Source: Numida meleagris (lineage: Eukaryota; Chordata; Aves; Galliformes; Numididae). Taken from it: a stretch of DNA of 64,000 nt. The notes beneath the pieces were generated by a model that made no database searches, was not told the DNA's origin, and saw only the letters and a program-made list of their open reading frames with translations. The translations under genes and the position numbers were made by a program. The DNA lies in the NCBI RefSeq assembly GCF_002078875.1, contig NC_034412.1, forward strand, positions 81,361,575 to 81,425,574, written 5' to 3'. Below are positions 47,607 to 61,500 of this stretch, piece after piece. Position 1 is the first letter of the stretch, and each line of letters begins with the position of its first letter.

Positions 47607-49581
47607 TACAACCCTTTTTCTGAAACCTAAGCTTATTACTTGTTGTTTGTTACCCAGCATCAGAATATTCTTTTCCTTTTTGTGACAACCTTATGCACAT
47701 TGTAGACCATTATATTGTTTCCCTTCGGGCTTCTCCTTCCTGGATCAAAAAAAGAGCTTTTTCAATTCTTTTCTTTTAGTGTCCTGTTTTCATTCCTTAT
47801 ACTCATCTATGCACTCACTGAAACTGGTCTGTGACCTTGATAGATAGTACCTTGACACAGACATAAACCAGTATCTGAAGCTTTATTAATTTTGCCAAGC
47901 CATTCTTTCTTCAGGGAGTACTTCACTCTTGTCTTCAATGGCTTGTATCCCTGAGGGTTTACAGTTATTTTTCTGAGTTGCCAGAAGTTCTCTGAATTCC
48001 AATCTTGCCTCTAGTGTTCTTCCTGTTGTTTCCAAATGACTGCAAGATCAGACATTTACATTGTACTAACTGTACAGTTATTCCTTGCAACTTGCTGGAT
48101 CTGAAATGTGGTTATCTAGAGCAGATGTAGTTTTGTGCAGAAAAGTACTCTAATCATAGGAAGATGAGCTGCTTATGACAGTTACGTATTTTTTCCTGCT
48201 TTTAACAATAAGCTAATCACAAGTTATTTACAATATCAATGACTTAATGGAAATATTGTCCTTTTTTTGGTCTCAGTCCATCAGTGTTTTTTTCACTGAA
48301 ATGCTGCAAGCAAATTTATCATTTACACAAAAATGCAAATAACTTATAAGTGGTATTAAATTATGCATACTAATAAGAAATATATATTTTTAATTATTAA
48401 CAGCTAAGATAAAGATTATCTTAAGAAAATGTGATTTTAGACATCTTGGAATGTGCTTTTTACCCCCTGGTCAAGGATACAGATCCGATCCTGTGTTATA
48501 ACTGCATTTTAGCAAACAAAATCCAAACCACCATGACCTTAGTGACTTCAGCGAAACTACACTAGTTTATATCTGCCCAGTGTCTGCCTTTCCCATTTTT
48601 TTGTGCAATTTCTATTGCATGAATAGTTCTACTAATTTGTGTTACACGACAGTGTGAAACAGCGATAGCCGAGCAATGTAAATCTATTATGTCACTGAAG
48701 ACACTTCTCTGTGAGCATGTGTGTGTAATAGGATGTGATAATCAATTAGACTAAAGGTCACTTCCATGTGCTCTTCCGTATAGTTTCTGTCTATTAAATT
48801 GAATGTTGAAAATGATTTCAAATCCACCTGTTATTAGAGGGTATATTGCTTGCTGGAAAATGATACAATTTTCATCTGCCATCAGTATTATAAATTTATG
48901 ATTATCAATGAATCGTTGTTCCTCAATATTATAGTTTAATCAAATGTTCCCTGGGGCACATTTTCATTTCAGATCATTAGTATGATTCTTATTGGAGTTC
49001 AGTAAGAGATGTGATAGGAAACACCCAATAGCAATCTGAAAGGCAAAAATTTTTATAGAGGTTTCAAAGATTATTAGAGTCTCTTTTTAACATTGTTTAG
49101 TGAAGCAGTTTAGACTAGTTTGATATTCTGTCTGTGAAAGATGCTGTATTTTAGGTAGTCAGTGATGTCTTCCAAAAGAGGGAGGGCCTTTCAAATAAAA
49201 TATGTGCACTAACAGAAGTGCCAAAACCCCTGAGTATTTTTTTTCCTTAGCTTTCTTTTAGCTTAGCACTTAGAGTGAAATAAAGATTAAAAAAAAAAAA
49301 AAAGTTGTTACCGTATTTCTTTTTGTATGGTAGGTGTTATGAACAAAACACAGCTGCAGGCAGTTTAGAATATTGGGCTGCAGCTTTCATAAGGAATAGG
49401 TTAGTTTGGAAATTTTCCTGTCATCACAGCACAGTGTATATTCCAAATAGCCAGCAACAGAAGAGGAGAGGAATAGTCTTTTAGATATCTCAACAAATCT
49501 GACCCAGTAGTTGAGATCTGGCAAGAAATAATTATTCTGTATCCACTGTACTTTGTTGCTTCTATTTATTTAATTGAAGCT
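47607..49581. other. KCNIP4 intron between mariner copies 2 and 3
   Basis: AT-rich, with an A-run near 49290-49303. No gene recognised. Confidence 0.55.
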
Positions 49582-49716
49582 GAACATTCATAGCTAATAG
49601 TGATGAGTATGTTGAAAAATAGTATTTTGTAGCTGAGAATTTCCTCTATCAAATATTGAATTTGTTTTAGTTTCCATGGAAATAAATAGGGGGCATTATT
49701 TTTGGATCAACCCATG
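49582..49716 (+). mobile_element. Mariner-type transposon copy 3, solitary 3' end
   Basis: The sequence CATAGCTAATAGTGATGAGT, GTTGAAAAATAGTATTTTGT and AGCTGAGAATTTCCTCTATC parallels the 3' ends of copies 1 and 2. It ends in an inverted repeat whose complement is CATGGGTTGATCCAAAAATA, followed by TA at 49717-49718. The whole transposase-coding part and the left end are missing. Confidence 0.85.
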
Positions 49717-49718
49717 TA

Positions 49719-52700
49719 ATAATTTTGGATAAACCTATTTAATGATCAACACTATGCAATGAATCACACTAGATGAAATTTCTCCCTAATTTAAGTTTGA
49801 ATTTATATCATTCAAGGACTTGTTTACTTCTTAAATGAGAAAGTATGATCACATTCTCTGCATCCCTGACATTTTTTTCCGTAAGTTTCTAATGAAAAAA
49901 ATCAATTACTTTAGCAAAGCTTTTAACCTATAAAACTACTGTTTTTTTGACTTTTAAAATATCATTAGATTGTTAATTTCATCTAATTTGCAGAAATAGT
50001 CCTCAATAAAATAATTCCATTATACAGAATGATAAGCACCCTCAGGTGCTTTTAATTCCCGAACTTTTCAGACAGATTTACCCTGAATTGTCCTAAGCAA
50101 TTCTAGCTGTTTTCATTGAGTAGAACCATGCCAACCTAGAGAATAACACTGTGCAGTATTTCTGAAGAATTTGAATATACGCTACAAGATCCTGATGCTA
50201 AACAAAAACTAAATATTTTGGTTTGTCCCTTTGTCAAATAGGTGATAACTGCCAGACTTTCATTTGTTCTCTTCCTGCTGCTGCTGCTGCTATTGGCTTT
50301 ATGCTTCTGGTTTTATTGCTTTTGTGTGAGATGACATCATGGGATAGGATCTGTCTTGCTACTTGCAGGCTTTGATTTACTCTTATGTACAACAAGTATG
50401 TAAGGCCAAAATGGTGCTTTCTTACAAACTTTACCCTAAATGAGATTTCAACAGATTCCAACAACATTTCAGATTATCTTCTGCAACAATTCTCAAATAA
50501 GTCACCTAGGAGGCATAATTGCGATCTCTGGGCTGAACTTGGAGATAATTTTTTCTCACATTATTTTTCTGAAAGGATTTCTTACATTACTTCTAGTTAC
50601 AATTAGCTCACTTTAGATCATTTCTTAAAAAAAAAAAGTGCCATAAGAATGAAGAGGAGCCCTTTAAAATACACATTTCAGATGTAATCAGCTCTGCAGT
50701 GTAGAATGCAGAAAGCTAAAGTTTTTGGCAAATCTGAAAGAAATCACAGTCTAGAATGTATTAACAAATGATCCAAGGGGACAAAACAACATGTTTTGTT
50801 TTGTTTTTTATTTGTTATTGCTATAAATGCAATTAGTGAGAGTTATATTCTAAAGACCATTTAGGAGAGATTTTGATAAAAGCAGTGCAGCACTTCCTCT
50901 GGGGGTATAAGATTAAAATATGAAATGCCAAATGGGGTGTATTAATCCCACAGTCTTCTGTAATGAATGCTTAAAAATGATAATAAATGAATTTTTGACC
51001 AAGTCCATTATAATTAATTCCCAGGTGAATATTCTTAATAGTGTCTTGAAGAATATGTTATAAAAATCATACATAGAAAAGATAACTATCTAACTTGGAA
51101 AAAAACACAGGAACAAAGGTGGCACTGGAGACTGCTTCCTTTTCTTCTATATATTTTCCTTACAAGCATGATTAAAAGACAAATTCCTTTTGAACAGAGT
51201 GGTTTCAAACAAAGCTTGGCTCAGAACTGAAGAGGAATGAATTTTCTGTATGTAAACACTTGCTTATTTCAGTGCATGTGTTTTCTATCTGCTAATAATA
51301 GGTATTTTAAACAAATTTTACCAGATAGTTATCCTGTATGATAAAAGAAACTGTAACAATTCTGACATCAGTAGAACCCTGAAGGCTTAATTACTTCCAG
51401 CTATGGCTTTGCCCTCAGGAAAGATTATTATCTACTGCTTTCTCACGGCCGTTTGTCACTCTGTATTGTCCTCTCAGAAATATTAGCTCAGTCTCAGCAT
51501 TAGTGTAAACAGTCTCAATAGTATTTTTTTTAACATGTCTAAGGATATATATGAGTTGAGTAATGAGACTGTATTTCTGAATTAACTGCCGTAATGGTTG
51601 TGTCACTGGTTTCTTGAGGAAAGAAAAAAAGATGGGGAACGTTAAGTGAGGGTGTGCTGCACTATGAAAAAGAACTGGATTTGATCTCAAGAACTCATTA
51701 AGCTATACAGTAATAAAGTGCTTTGTTAAATTGATTATTGATTCTGAAACAGTGACCAATGTGTGATCAGGATTCTGTCTCAATGCTCTTTATCCCATTC
51801 CCTTCTTTTTAAAAAATATGACTAGCAAATACGTGAAGCTAATTCAACAGTAGCATTAGTTTCCTATTACAAGGATTAAAGAGTGTAAAGAGCTTCTAAA
51901 CTCAAAAATTATAAATAGGTACGATACTGAAAAAAAAACATTTTACATCTCTCAAACAAAACTAATACCAAATACTTAAAATATTTCTTATCAACAACAA
52001 AAAATCTTGATTAGATAACATACAATTCTTTCTGATTATTTATTCCAAGCAGTTTCAGAATAGTCACCGAAAGATGTTTTATTGTGTAACCTTTTCACAG
52101 TCAGTCCAAGGAGAAGGTATCTAAAAGGAAATTCTTAAAAGCAGCCCACTTTCTGAACCTCAGTAATTTCCTGAAGTTTCGAGACCCAAATTCCCTTAGG
52201 AGGTAACTGCAGATGTAACAATACAAGCCTGACAGTATCACTGGGTTGTGGACTGTAGTCACTCAATTTGGTTTGACTTCTCAGAGCCCTGTGTTTTATT
52301 TTCTGTAAAGATAAGTGATCTGGAAGAAAAATGAAAGAAAAAGTGCACTGTTATTCTTCTCTGAGCTGGCTAATTAGCCACTTTGTAACACAAGGCAGCA
52401 GGACTGACATTGTTCTGAGAGGTTCCTGTACTGTTCATACGATCAGACTTTCATGTACATGTTCCTGGTGTAACGCCTTACATTTAGAGTAGCAGCTTCA
52501 ATTTTAAAATCATACTTAAATATGAGAAGTCCTGCTGGTTTTGTCAAAAATAATATTTTAAGTATTTCAGTACATTTATGGTTTTGTATTATGATTCTTT
52601 TTTTCCTTAGAACTTTAGAATAAATGTTATTTCTTAGTAAGACCAAGCACATGTAAATTGCAAAAATTGTCATTACCACCTCATATCAGGAATAATATCT

Positions 52701-53521
52701 GAAAGAATCACTGCTCTTTTTTTTTAAAACAAATATGATTACTGTCAGTGTCCCCAGTGCCCCAGTTCTATAGGTCACCAGCAACAGTTTGTTTGCTGTT
52801 TCCTAGTAGACCTTTAAAATCTGTTGAATTATGCATTCTTCAGAAAATACCAGCTGGTGTTTTTCTGTTTGTTCCATTATTAATTTTTTTACTTCCAAAG
52901 AAATACATAGGAGGATTCTTTTCTTTAAAAGTAAATAAAACCAGCCAGATAGAAAGGCTCTTCTGCTGCTGCCAGTTAAAAGAAGAAAGTATGGAAACTT
53001 GTGCAAAAATGCCACAGTTGGGAAGGCATTATTTGAATCAGGATCATTCTTCTTATTAGTGATGAGGAATTCTGATGAATTCTGGATTTTCCTTTTAAAT
53101 TGGTGTAAAAAAAAATAAATAGATGAATTAGACGGGAATGACCTTTTAAAAATACATTAAAATTGGAGGCTTCCCTTGCTATGGCTTCTTTCAGCACCTA
53201 CAGAAAATATATCATGAGGCTGATATCTTTCCTCTTTTAATTCCTGTTAGATAAGTTGGAATTGCTGGTCTTCATGTAAGTAACTGGTGGTGTCCCACGC
53301 TAAGTATTCTTTAATACATGCCCAAGACTGAAAATGAAAGGTATTTTCGTTGCAAATGGTTTTCCAGTCTATATTTTTATTGCTTAAGAAAAAGTCTTCA
53401 ACAACAGACAGTAGCTCTAGTGTTTCTCTTCCAGCGTGCTCTCTGTGCCTTCTACAAGCTACTTCCTCTACCCATAGTACAGTTTCTGTTTGTTGCTTTG
53501 CAAAACTGTTTCACAGAAGCA
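49719..53521. other. KCNIP4 intron
   Basis: Unique AT-rich sequence with a (CTG)5 at 50275-50289. No exon recognised. Confidence 0.55.
50275..50289. repeat. (CTG)5 trinucleotide repeat
   Basis: Five CTG units; short and of no evident function. Confidence 0.8.
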
Positions 53522-54110
53522 CAAGTCCAGGTAGATGATGACAGTTGCTCTGCCCTTATCCACTAATACTATAATCTCATTGTAGAAGGTAATGGAATTT
53601 GTCAGGCGCAATTTGTTCTTAGTGACGCCATGCTGGCTGTCACTGATCATCTCTGTTCTTCATATGCCTCAGCATATTTTCCAGGAAGATCTGCTTCATG
53701 ATCTTTTTGGGCACAGAACTGAGACTGAATGGCATACTTTTCCATAGATCTTCCATTTTCCCTCTTTTTAAAAAATTGGATTGTTTCCTATTTTCCATTA
53801 AGTGAGAACTTCACTGGACTACCACAACTCCTCAAATACGATGGAGAGTGGCTTAGCAACTACATCTGCCAGTTCCCTTGACATCCTACAATGCATCTCA
53901 TGAGGTTCCATGGACTCGTGTGACTTTAAGTTCCTTAAATGATCTTGAACCTGTTCTTCGCCTACAGTGAGTGGTTCCTCATTCTCCTAGTCCATGCCTT
54001 TCCCTCTGTTACTTCAGTGGTGCGGATAGAGCACTTTCTGGTGAAGACTAAGTCAATAATATTACTGAATACCTAAGCCTTCCTAGGTAATCAGGTCTCC
54101 TGTTTTCTTC
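53522..54110 (-). mobile_element. Old CR1 reverse-transcriptase fragment, minus orientation
   Basis: The plus-strand text GTCCAGGTAGATGATGACAG, TTGCTCTGCCCTTATCCACT and GCATCTCATGAGGTTCCATG runs parallel to the 8-10 kb CR1 copy (its 9171-9720 part), with many changes. This is the region coding for the first RT motifs. Both the 3' end of ORF2 and the CR1 tail are missing. Confidence 0.75.
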
Positions 54111-57100
54111 TGGAGAAAGCTCACATTTATGACTCATTTGGAAATAACTGACACGAAGCACAAAGATTTGTGAGAGCTGCAGTCTCAGCACATAGTCTTC
54201 CATCACAGTTAAAAACTCCTTCAGGCTTAAAGTAAGTTTGTTCCACGTAGCCCATGGCAGAGTACTACAAGGCTCTCTGAATGAAGTTAAAATCAAGCAC
54301 TTTTTCCTGTTCAGTAGTTTCACTAATCATTTAATCTAGTACTGGCTTTGAGGTGATTTATTTTATTTTTTAATTTATACAATTCTGTATGAGTATTACC
54401 TAAGGATCAGGTCTAGCTTGGATTTATTGTAGTAGTTATCATGAGAATGTAGATTAATGTCTTTGTCCCAAGCAGCCAGGTAGATGAGAAGGCACCAATA
54501 AAAGCAGAAATAAAAGATAAATAATACAAAGCAGCACATCTTAAATGCTGTTATTCATGGTCACAGCTCTACATGTTTGTAAGTACAAATTCAATCTAAT
54601 GCCATGAATAGAAGAGTTTTAAGTTATGGTTAAGAAAGAACATGTGGACTTGCGGACGTCCTTACCTTCTGTGTGTAGTGGTATAAGTAGAAAGAGTGAA
54701 GCTCCTACCTGGAAATTGAGAGAAATGGGTGATCCCCATGGGAACTAAGGAAGACACCAGTGTTAACCAGTTAACGTAACTAGAGACTCCCCAAGACAGG
54801 AGGGGAACACTGATGCTGGAGTGACATGGGAAGGGAAGTTTAGGAGAGATATTCATAGAGGCTGCAAAGCAGCAAGCACAACATTTATGTCAGGGCAATA
54901 CACTTAAGACAAGGTGGGAAAATCATCTCAGTAGCAGATTTTAAATGGACTGCAGAAAATATTTACTAAAACAAGGAATGTAACAGACGCACAAGTGAGA
55001 ACTATCATAAAAAGGTTACAAGGTGGAACAGAAGCTACAGGCAAAAGAGAAACTGAGCACTAACAGCTGAAAAGTCCTGCAAGCAGGGAGAAGAGGTGCA
55101 AAATCAGTTGGATATAATCAAATGCCTTCACCTTTTGCAGCAGTTTATTTCTCTTATCTTGCAGCCTGAATTGCCACAGGGAAGACTTGTAATCAGTTTT
55201 AGGATGTTGTGGTCAGAGTTTGTGTGTGCCAGTGTGTGCAACTATTAGTTCATAGTGAAAAGCACTTTTAAAAAGGCGTCCAAAAATAGAGGTTTAAACA
55301 CTTATACAGTAAGTGACCTTTCTTTTATATTTCAGTGTTACTGTTCCCTTGGGTCCTTTGCAAAGGTTAGCAAAACATCAGGATAGAAATCTGGTGATCA
55401 GTTCAACTTTTTTTTCTAATGTTTTTGTGAAATCTGGTGTCAAAGATACTTTATAAGTCAGCTTTCATATGTCTTTGTTCAAAGCAACTAATTTTATTAG
55501 GACTTTTGCCCACTGAAATGGAAAGGACTTTTGTCCTGCCAGTGCTCCGTGAATTTTCCAACCTTTTGAATTGTAATTCATAGAAAAAACTAACAGAAAC
55601 AGATTATTGGAGTATCTTCTCATAGCTATTGCATGAGTCAGATAAATTTCTTTGTTATGACAGTGGATGATTATCTAACACGTTTTCAGGCTGTTGCTCA
55701 TTAATAATCTCATGTTTTTGCTATACTTTCTAGCCCCCAGCTGAAATAGATTAGATGCCTTCCAAATTCATGGACAAAGCTTACAATAAAAGCAATTTCT
55801 AATCTCAAAAAGAAGCTTGGAATAGCTCTATTTCTTTCTTTTGCTAAGATTAGCAGGAAAATGCTCATAGCTGAAAAATGGGAAGGATTGATATTCTTTT
55901 CTTCTAGTTCTCTTTTATAACATATTTTAATGAAGTACACAGTGAATAGCACTATTTTTGGTTTCTTAAAATCTCTTTGCAAAAGAAAAAGTGTATTCTT
56001 CATTACTTTGTAGTTTCCCTGTTCTATCTTGTTAAAAAATGTAATTTCTACAGTAGCAGGAAGCAGATCAATGACACGTGGAGCATTTTACCTTAAGACT
56101 GGCAGTTTACGCTGCAACAACTGAAAACCATCATTGTTTATTAGGGATTTGGTGACTTCTGTAAGTAGGTGTGTTGTAATGTCACTACCACCTCAAAGCA
56201 CCAAAATTTGCAGTCCACATGTAGAATATACATAAGATCCGGATGTTTCTGTCCTGAAGTTGACTTTGACAGTGGTCTTGGAAGTGAACTCCATTTGAAT
56301 GATCTAGGTTACAGCTGACTCCCTTGGGGCTAGTTCAGCAGAATTGAAAAGTGTGCACTGGTTTCATTTCACTGTTTTGTGGAAGTTCTCTGAGATCTTG
56401 GTGAGACATCTTTCATAAGAACTAAATTCATATAAAGCATTAAAAAAAACACAACACATTACATTGATAGCCTCTAGCACTGCAGGTTAATTGTTTCCAC
56501 TCAGAATGACTGAATAATATTGTGAACAATATGAAGACATATGCTAGAAATTATTCATTAAAAATGTCTGTTTCTAGTCTTACCTAACTATTCTACAAAA
56601 TACGAAAACACTATTCTCTGTTAAGTACAGTGCAGTTGTTTAAGGGATGTCATAAGTGGCTGCTGCCTCCATCACCTTGGGGACCAAGGATGCTCCAACC
56701 GTCAGAACAGAACCCCTCACTCATGCTGTTCTCCACCCATAGCCTGGTGTTAGGGACACACACCATTCCCATCCCTCGGCTGGGGCTGAGACCCCTACTC
56801 GCTGCAGTGGATGGCAGAGTGATTCCCAACTCCAGTAGATGACACCACAGGAGGGTGCCCATAACCCTGGTCTGACTGTGTTTACTGGGCCCAGACCCAC
56901 TCATATCCCAAATACCCCCAAATCTTAATGTTCCTTTTGTTTCCCTTTACTTGTCAGTTACAAAGCCATGTTGGCTCTCTCCAAAGCTGTCCCTGGAGAT
57001 TCTTGATGGCCAAATACGCTACCGCTGAGATATTCAGGTGAGTCTACTCAGTGTTAGGGGCTATTTTGCTCCTGCTGTAGTGTCCACATTGCTTAAGCTG

Positions 57101-58142
57101 TAAGAAAAAGTATTTTCTTTTTGGTCTTTGTCTCCAGAAGCCATCTGCAAGATCTCTAGCACAAATTAGATGAGAATTTTTCTCTGTAGTTAAAGGTTCC
57201 TTCAGCATCACTGCTTTCATTTGCCAGTCTATTTCTGCTGCACTATATTGCCTGTGAATAGACATAGCCAGTATGGCTTTTCCTAAGTGGAGTGTCCTTC
57301 CTGAATTTTAAACATTCTTGAATTACTTGCAGATTTTCTTTGGCCTAGAGTTTATATTCAATGCTAGTTTCTTTGAGAGAAGTCACTCCATAAAAGCTAT
57401 ACACATATGTTTGAATTAAAGCCCAGTGAAAAATAAAAAATAATTATTTAGATTCTTATGTACACATCAGTTTTTAACAGTCTTTTAGATAATGCTGCAT
57501 TAAAAACTGTTGGCAGTTAAGCTCTGTAGTTCAGCATTTTTATTTCAGTTCTAAAATTCCCTTGAAAAATACTAAATTAGGAATTTCATTAATAATAACG
57601 TACAACTGTTTTACTGCTCAGAACAGTAAAAGAGCCTCAAAACTATTGTTCTTAGCAGGCTTTTTTCTTCATTTTTATTTTTTCAATTTCTCTGTATCAT
57701 TTTCTGAACTCTTCTTCAAGTATTTTTGTCCTTTCATCTGGTTCTCCTCTAACTTAAAAACCTCTTCTTCCTTATCTGGTTCTTTCCTAGTCCCCTAAAC
57801 AATAGCCTTCTTTATGCTGATATAATTTGTTGTGTGATAATTTGTATATAGTACAGTTAATTAAAAGCTTCTGTGCTCTTCCCATAAGGAACATTAAAAA
57901 AAAAAAAAGGAGGGGAAAAAAATAGAAGGAAACCGCATAGCTCAGAATAGCAGTCAAATCTGGTTCATTGTGCATCTTCTCATATGCTCACATGGGCCAT
58001 TTCCAGTGAGATTTTTCTAAAGAAAGCAAGTGAACTCATATGACAAAGTTCCCTGTCATAGGGGAGCACCTTAGTTCTACACATGCTCTGGAAGTGCATG
58101 TGCAAATGTATTAAGTGGTACTAAATGAATGAAATGATCCTC
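54111..58142. other. KCNIP4 intron
   Basis: Mostly AT-rich unique sequence. An unusual GC-richer block at about 56655-56915 is described separately. No gene recognised. Confidence 0.55.
56655..56915. other. GC-richer block of unknown origin
   Basis: About 260 bases (from GGCTGCTGCCTCCATCACCT to CCCAGACCCACTCATATCCC) are visibly richer in C and G than both flanks, with sharp edges. The minus strand is open for 84 codons, but the peptide (MSGSGPSKHSQTRVMGTLLW...) is not one I recognise. It could be an unclassified repeat or the decayed piece of a retrocopy. Confidence 0.35.
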
Positions 58143-58593
58143 CTAGAAGACATGTCAAGGCACATACGTGACAAGGAGGTGATCTGAGGCAGCCAGCATG
58201 GCTTCACCAAGGGCAGATCTTGCCTGACCAATCTGGTGGCCTTCTATGATGGAGTGACGGCATCGGTGGATGGGAGAAGGGCAATTGATGTCATCTACCT
58301 GGACTTCTCCAAAACCTTTGACAGGGTCCCTCACCACATTCTTCTCTCCAAATTGGAGAGGTATGGATTTGAAAGATGGACTGTTCAGTGGATTAAGAAC
58401 TGGTTGGCTGGTTGCAGCCAAGGGTTGTGATTAATGGTTCTATGTCAGGGTGGAGGCTGGTCATGAGTGGTGTCCCCCAGGGCTCAGTTGTGGGACCAGT
58501 GCTCTTCAACATCTTCATCAATGACATAGATGATGGAATCGAGTGCACCCTCAGCAAGTTTGCAGATGACACCAAGCTGAGCGGTGCATTATA
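58143..58593 (+). mobile_element. CR1 reverse-transcriptase internal fragment, plus orientation, both ends missing
   Basis: It runs from the QHGF-like region (AGCCAGCATGGCTTCACCAA) through [40 protein letters not shown] and the catalytic FADDTKLSG (FADD at 58559-58570), then stops at about 58593, well before the ORF2 C-terminus. A frame shift lies near 58412-58430 between the LAG and RVVINGS segments. Confidence 0.93.
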
Positions 58594-61500
58594 GCGTAAG
58601 AAGTCTTTCATTTTGAAAAGCTGCATTGTTATCCTGTGGAGGTGTTGCCTGAATAATAAAGCTGTATTTGGGAAATTTAACAAATACTGCAAGAAAAAAA
58701 GTACAATCATTTCTCTATTTTAAATTCTCTGTGCTTTGACACATCTCTGTGTCCTTCTCTCCAGTGATACTAACTTTTTCGTCTCTTCTTTCATCCTTCT
58801 CCATATCTCCAACCCCACAAAAGCCCAACGTATTCCATTCTGTAATTATTGTTCCAGACAAAATCATTTTTTCTCTACCCCTTTACAATCCATTTTAAGT
58901 ACTGTCGGTCTCCAGAATTCCAAATTGATTCTGACCTCTTAACTGGTTGGTAGAGAAATGTGGCTGCCAGCCTCTAATCTGGGTCTGCCCCTGGAAGTCT
59001 GATGTAAACCAATGTGTACAGGGGGAACTGAGACAGAAGTACTGCAGTCTCACTCCAGAAAGTATTTCAAGGTAATCTTTAAAATGCTGCCATACATCTT
59101 TTTCTGCTCAACACCTTGATGGCAAGGTAGATCTGACGCGGTTTATAGGGCTGTGTAGTCTGTGAAGCTGACAGATGTATTCTGGAATGAAAAACAGATG
59201 GGGCAGAACGGGATGAATCACTAAAATTATGTCTGTACATAGAAATGGGATTGGCAAGAAAGCTTTCCCAGCTTGGCTAAAAATGTTGAGGATCCATAGA
59301 GTAGCTTAATAATAACTCAGTTCCTCAGCAGGTGTTTCCAAAAACTGAGATTTATAAATATTTCTGTTGAACATCATTTTGTTTCATTCCCAGACTCACT
59401 ACATAGAAGGAACACATTCTGATTTGGCCCTCTTCCACAAGTCTTGAACTATGAATATGAAAAACTGCACTCGTTTTGTCTCCCTCGCTCTTCCATCTGT
59501 GCCAAAACATTAGCAGCTTAGTGGGGCTGACAGCTCTTAAAGTCCTGGGAGAAATTTGATCATACAGCTGAAATTGAGTGCAAACCAGTATGCCAAGAAA
59601 ACACTTCATGCTTTTTTTTTTTTCCAGAATCTTTGTCATCTCCTACCACAATTGTAGATTCAGGAAAATGTGAGCTTGGCTTTCAGGCCTTCTATTAGGC
59701 CTCTTCCAAAAGGATTGCATTCAGAACTAAAATACAATATAGGCATTTTTCCCACCTTCTTGGGAAGGCTCTAAATACTGTAAGTGAAAAAATGCAAGAT
59801 GGTAGCTTGGCTGTACTGCTGAGACATTGGATGTGTCCAGTGGACTGTAAATACTGCTGAATAAAAGGTAGAGCAAGACTTAAACGCTGCAAGCTTATCT
59901 TCTGGCTTTGACAAATAAAGGAAAGAGAAAAGCGTTCAGATGGGCATGCCTTCTAGGTTGAAGTTTAACACCCAAACCCCATTACAGAAAGTCAGCAATG
60001 TGGGGGGGAGGCAAGGCAGGAGACAGCTGTTTTCAATAGAGGGATTTTGTTGTATGCAAGAAGGGTGTGCAAGAATTTAAATACAAGGACAGCCACAGCA
60101 GCAACAGTTCATCTTGTGCAGGTAGGGGGGATGCAGGCCAGAAAGCTCTTCTGCTGAGCAGAAGTCTCTACCAACAAAAAGTGGCTACCTGCCCTTGATT
60201 TCATGCTGGCTGCAGAACATTTGCAATGAAAACAAGTGCATTTAGAAATAGAAATATTTTGCCTCTGAAAACTCCTGCAAAGGTCTCTTGGCTTGATATT
60301 CTTTGCTGGTTTAGTTTGACCTGTTTCTGTAACAGCAGGGCAATATGTAGTATGAAAGCAGAGATCGTATGTCTGAATAAATGTGTAAAAAGTTAAGACA
60401 GGTCTAGTCTAGGTTTAGATATAGTAGATTATGGATGTATGGTAATTCATAAATCACTCATAATGCATACACCATAATTTTTATATCCTAATATACACAT
60501 ATTATACTATAAACTACACATATTGTACTTTTATTTATACAGTTGTGGATTAACAGTTCTCTAGTTTAAATCTCTGTAAATCAGAGGTTTAAACAATTGC
60601 TTTATTTATGTGTTGCACCTGCAGATATAAATCACACTAAATAGCAGCCACTCTTAAAGTTTGTCTTGTATGCCTAAAATCTGTCTATATTCAGCACATA
60701 CATCAGTACGGCAGTATCTAGATTTGAAAGAGTGTAGGCCATGCTCTAGTTACAGCAGTTTGCGTGAAGTGTGAGCAGCTCTGGGACAAAAAAAACACAA
60801 TTCCAGCTGGTGTGGTATGAGATGAGTTTTAGGACATTCGCACTGTGAATTCTGGGGTAAAGTGTGTCTCAGGGTTTAACTTTGATTGCAGAAGAACAAA
60901 TTATCGAACTAAAGAGCAAGGAGCCCTAGTTAACTAACCTGAATATGAAGAAGTCTAACACAGCACAGGGGAGTTTGTGACTCACTGGGTGAGGGATAAC
61001 AGCTGTGAAATTTCTAGTTGACAAATTATTAACAAATGAAATCAAGAAGAGTTTGGAAAAATCAGTTTCTGAAGATCACTTTGCTGGCTAAGAATTACTA
61101 TTATTCTCTTCTATAGCAGTTTGAAGGAAGCCCATTGTGATCAGTGCATTGCTGTCTCATGGCTTTTCACCTCTTCAAGAATATCTATTTTGAAGACCAG
61201 TGATAGGACAAGAATCTCTTACTATATAAACACAACCCAGCCTGCAACATACTTTCTTGGTGGTGAATTTTTTGCTAAATCAAGGCTGTGAGCCTCAAGA
61301 CCTTTCAAAATGATATGATCCTTTGGGTTCTGCAAGGCACTGTGTACAGCTTCAGTAATTGCATAGGTTGCGTGGACCTGTGTAACTGCATAGTAATGTG
61401 AAAAAGTGCAGGAGTTGCATAAAGTCTAAACTGAGCTTTACCTTTCTGGGGAACACTAATCATTTGGTAAATTGTCATACTAATGACAGATGCTAAGTCG

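Noticed and set aside
50275..50289. (CTG)5 as an unstable trinucleotide repeat
   Set aside because: Five units are too few to be remarkable.
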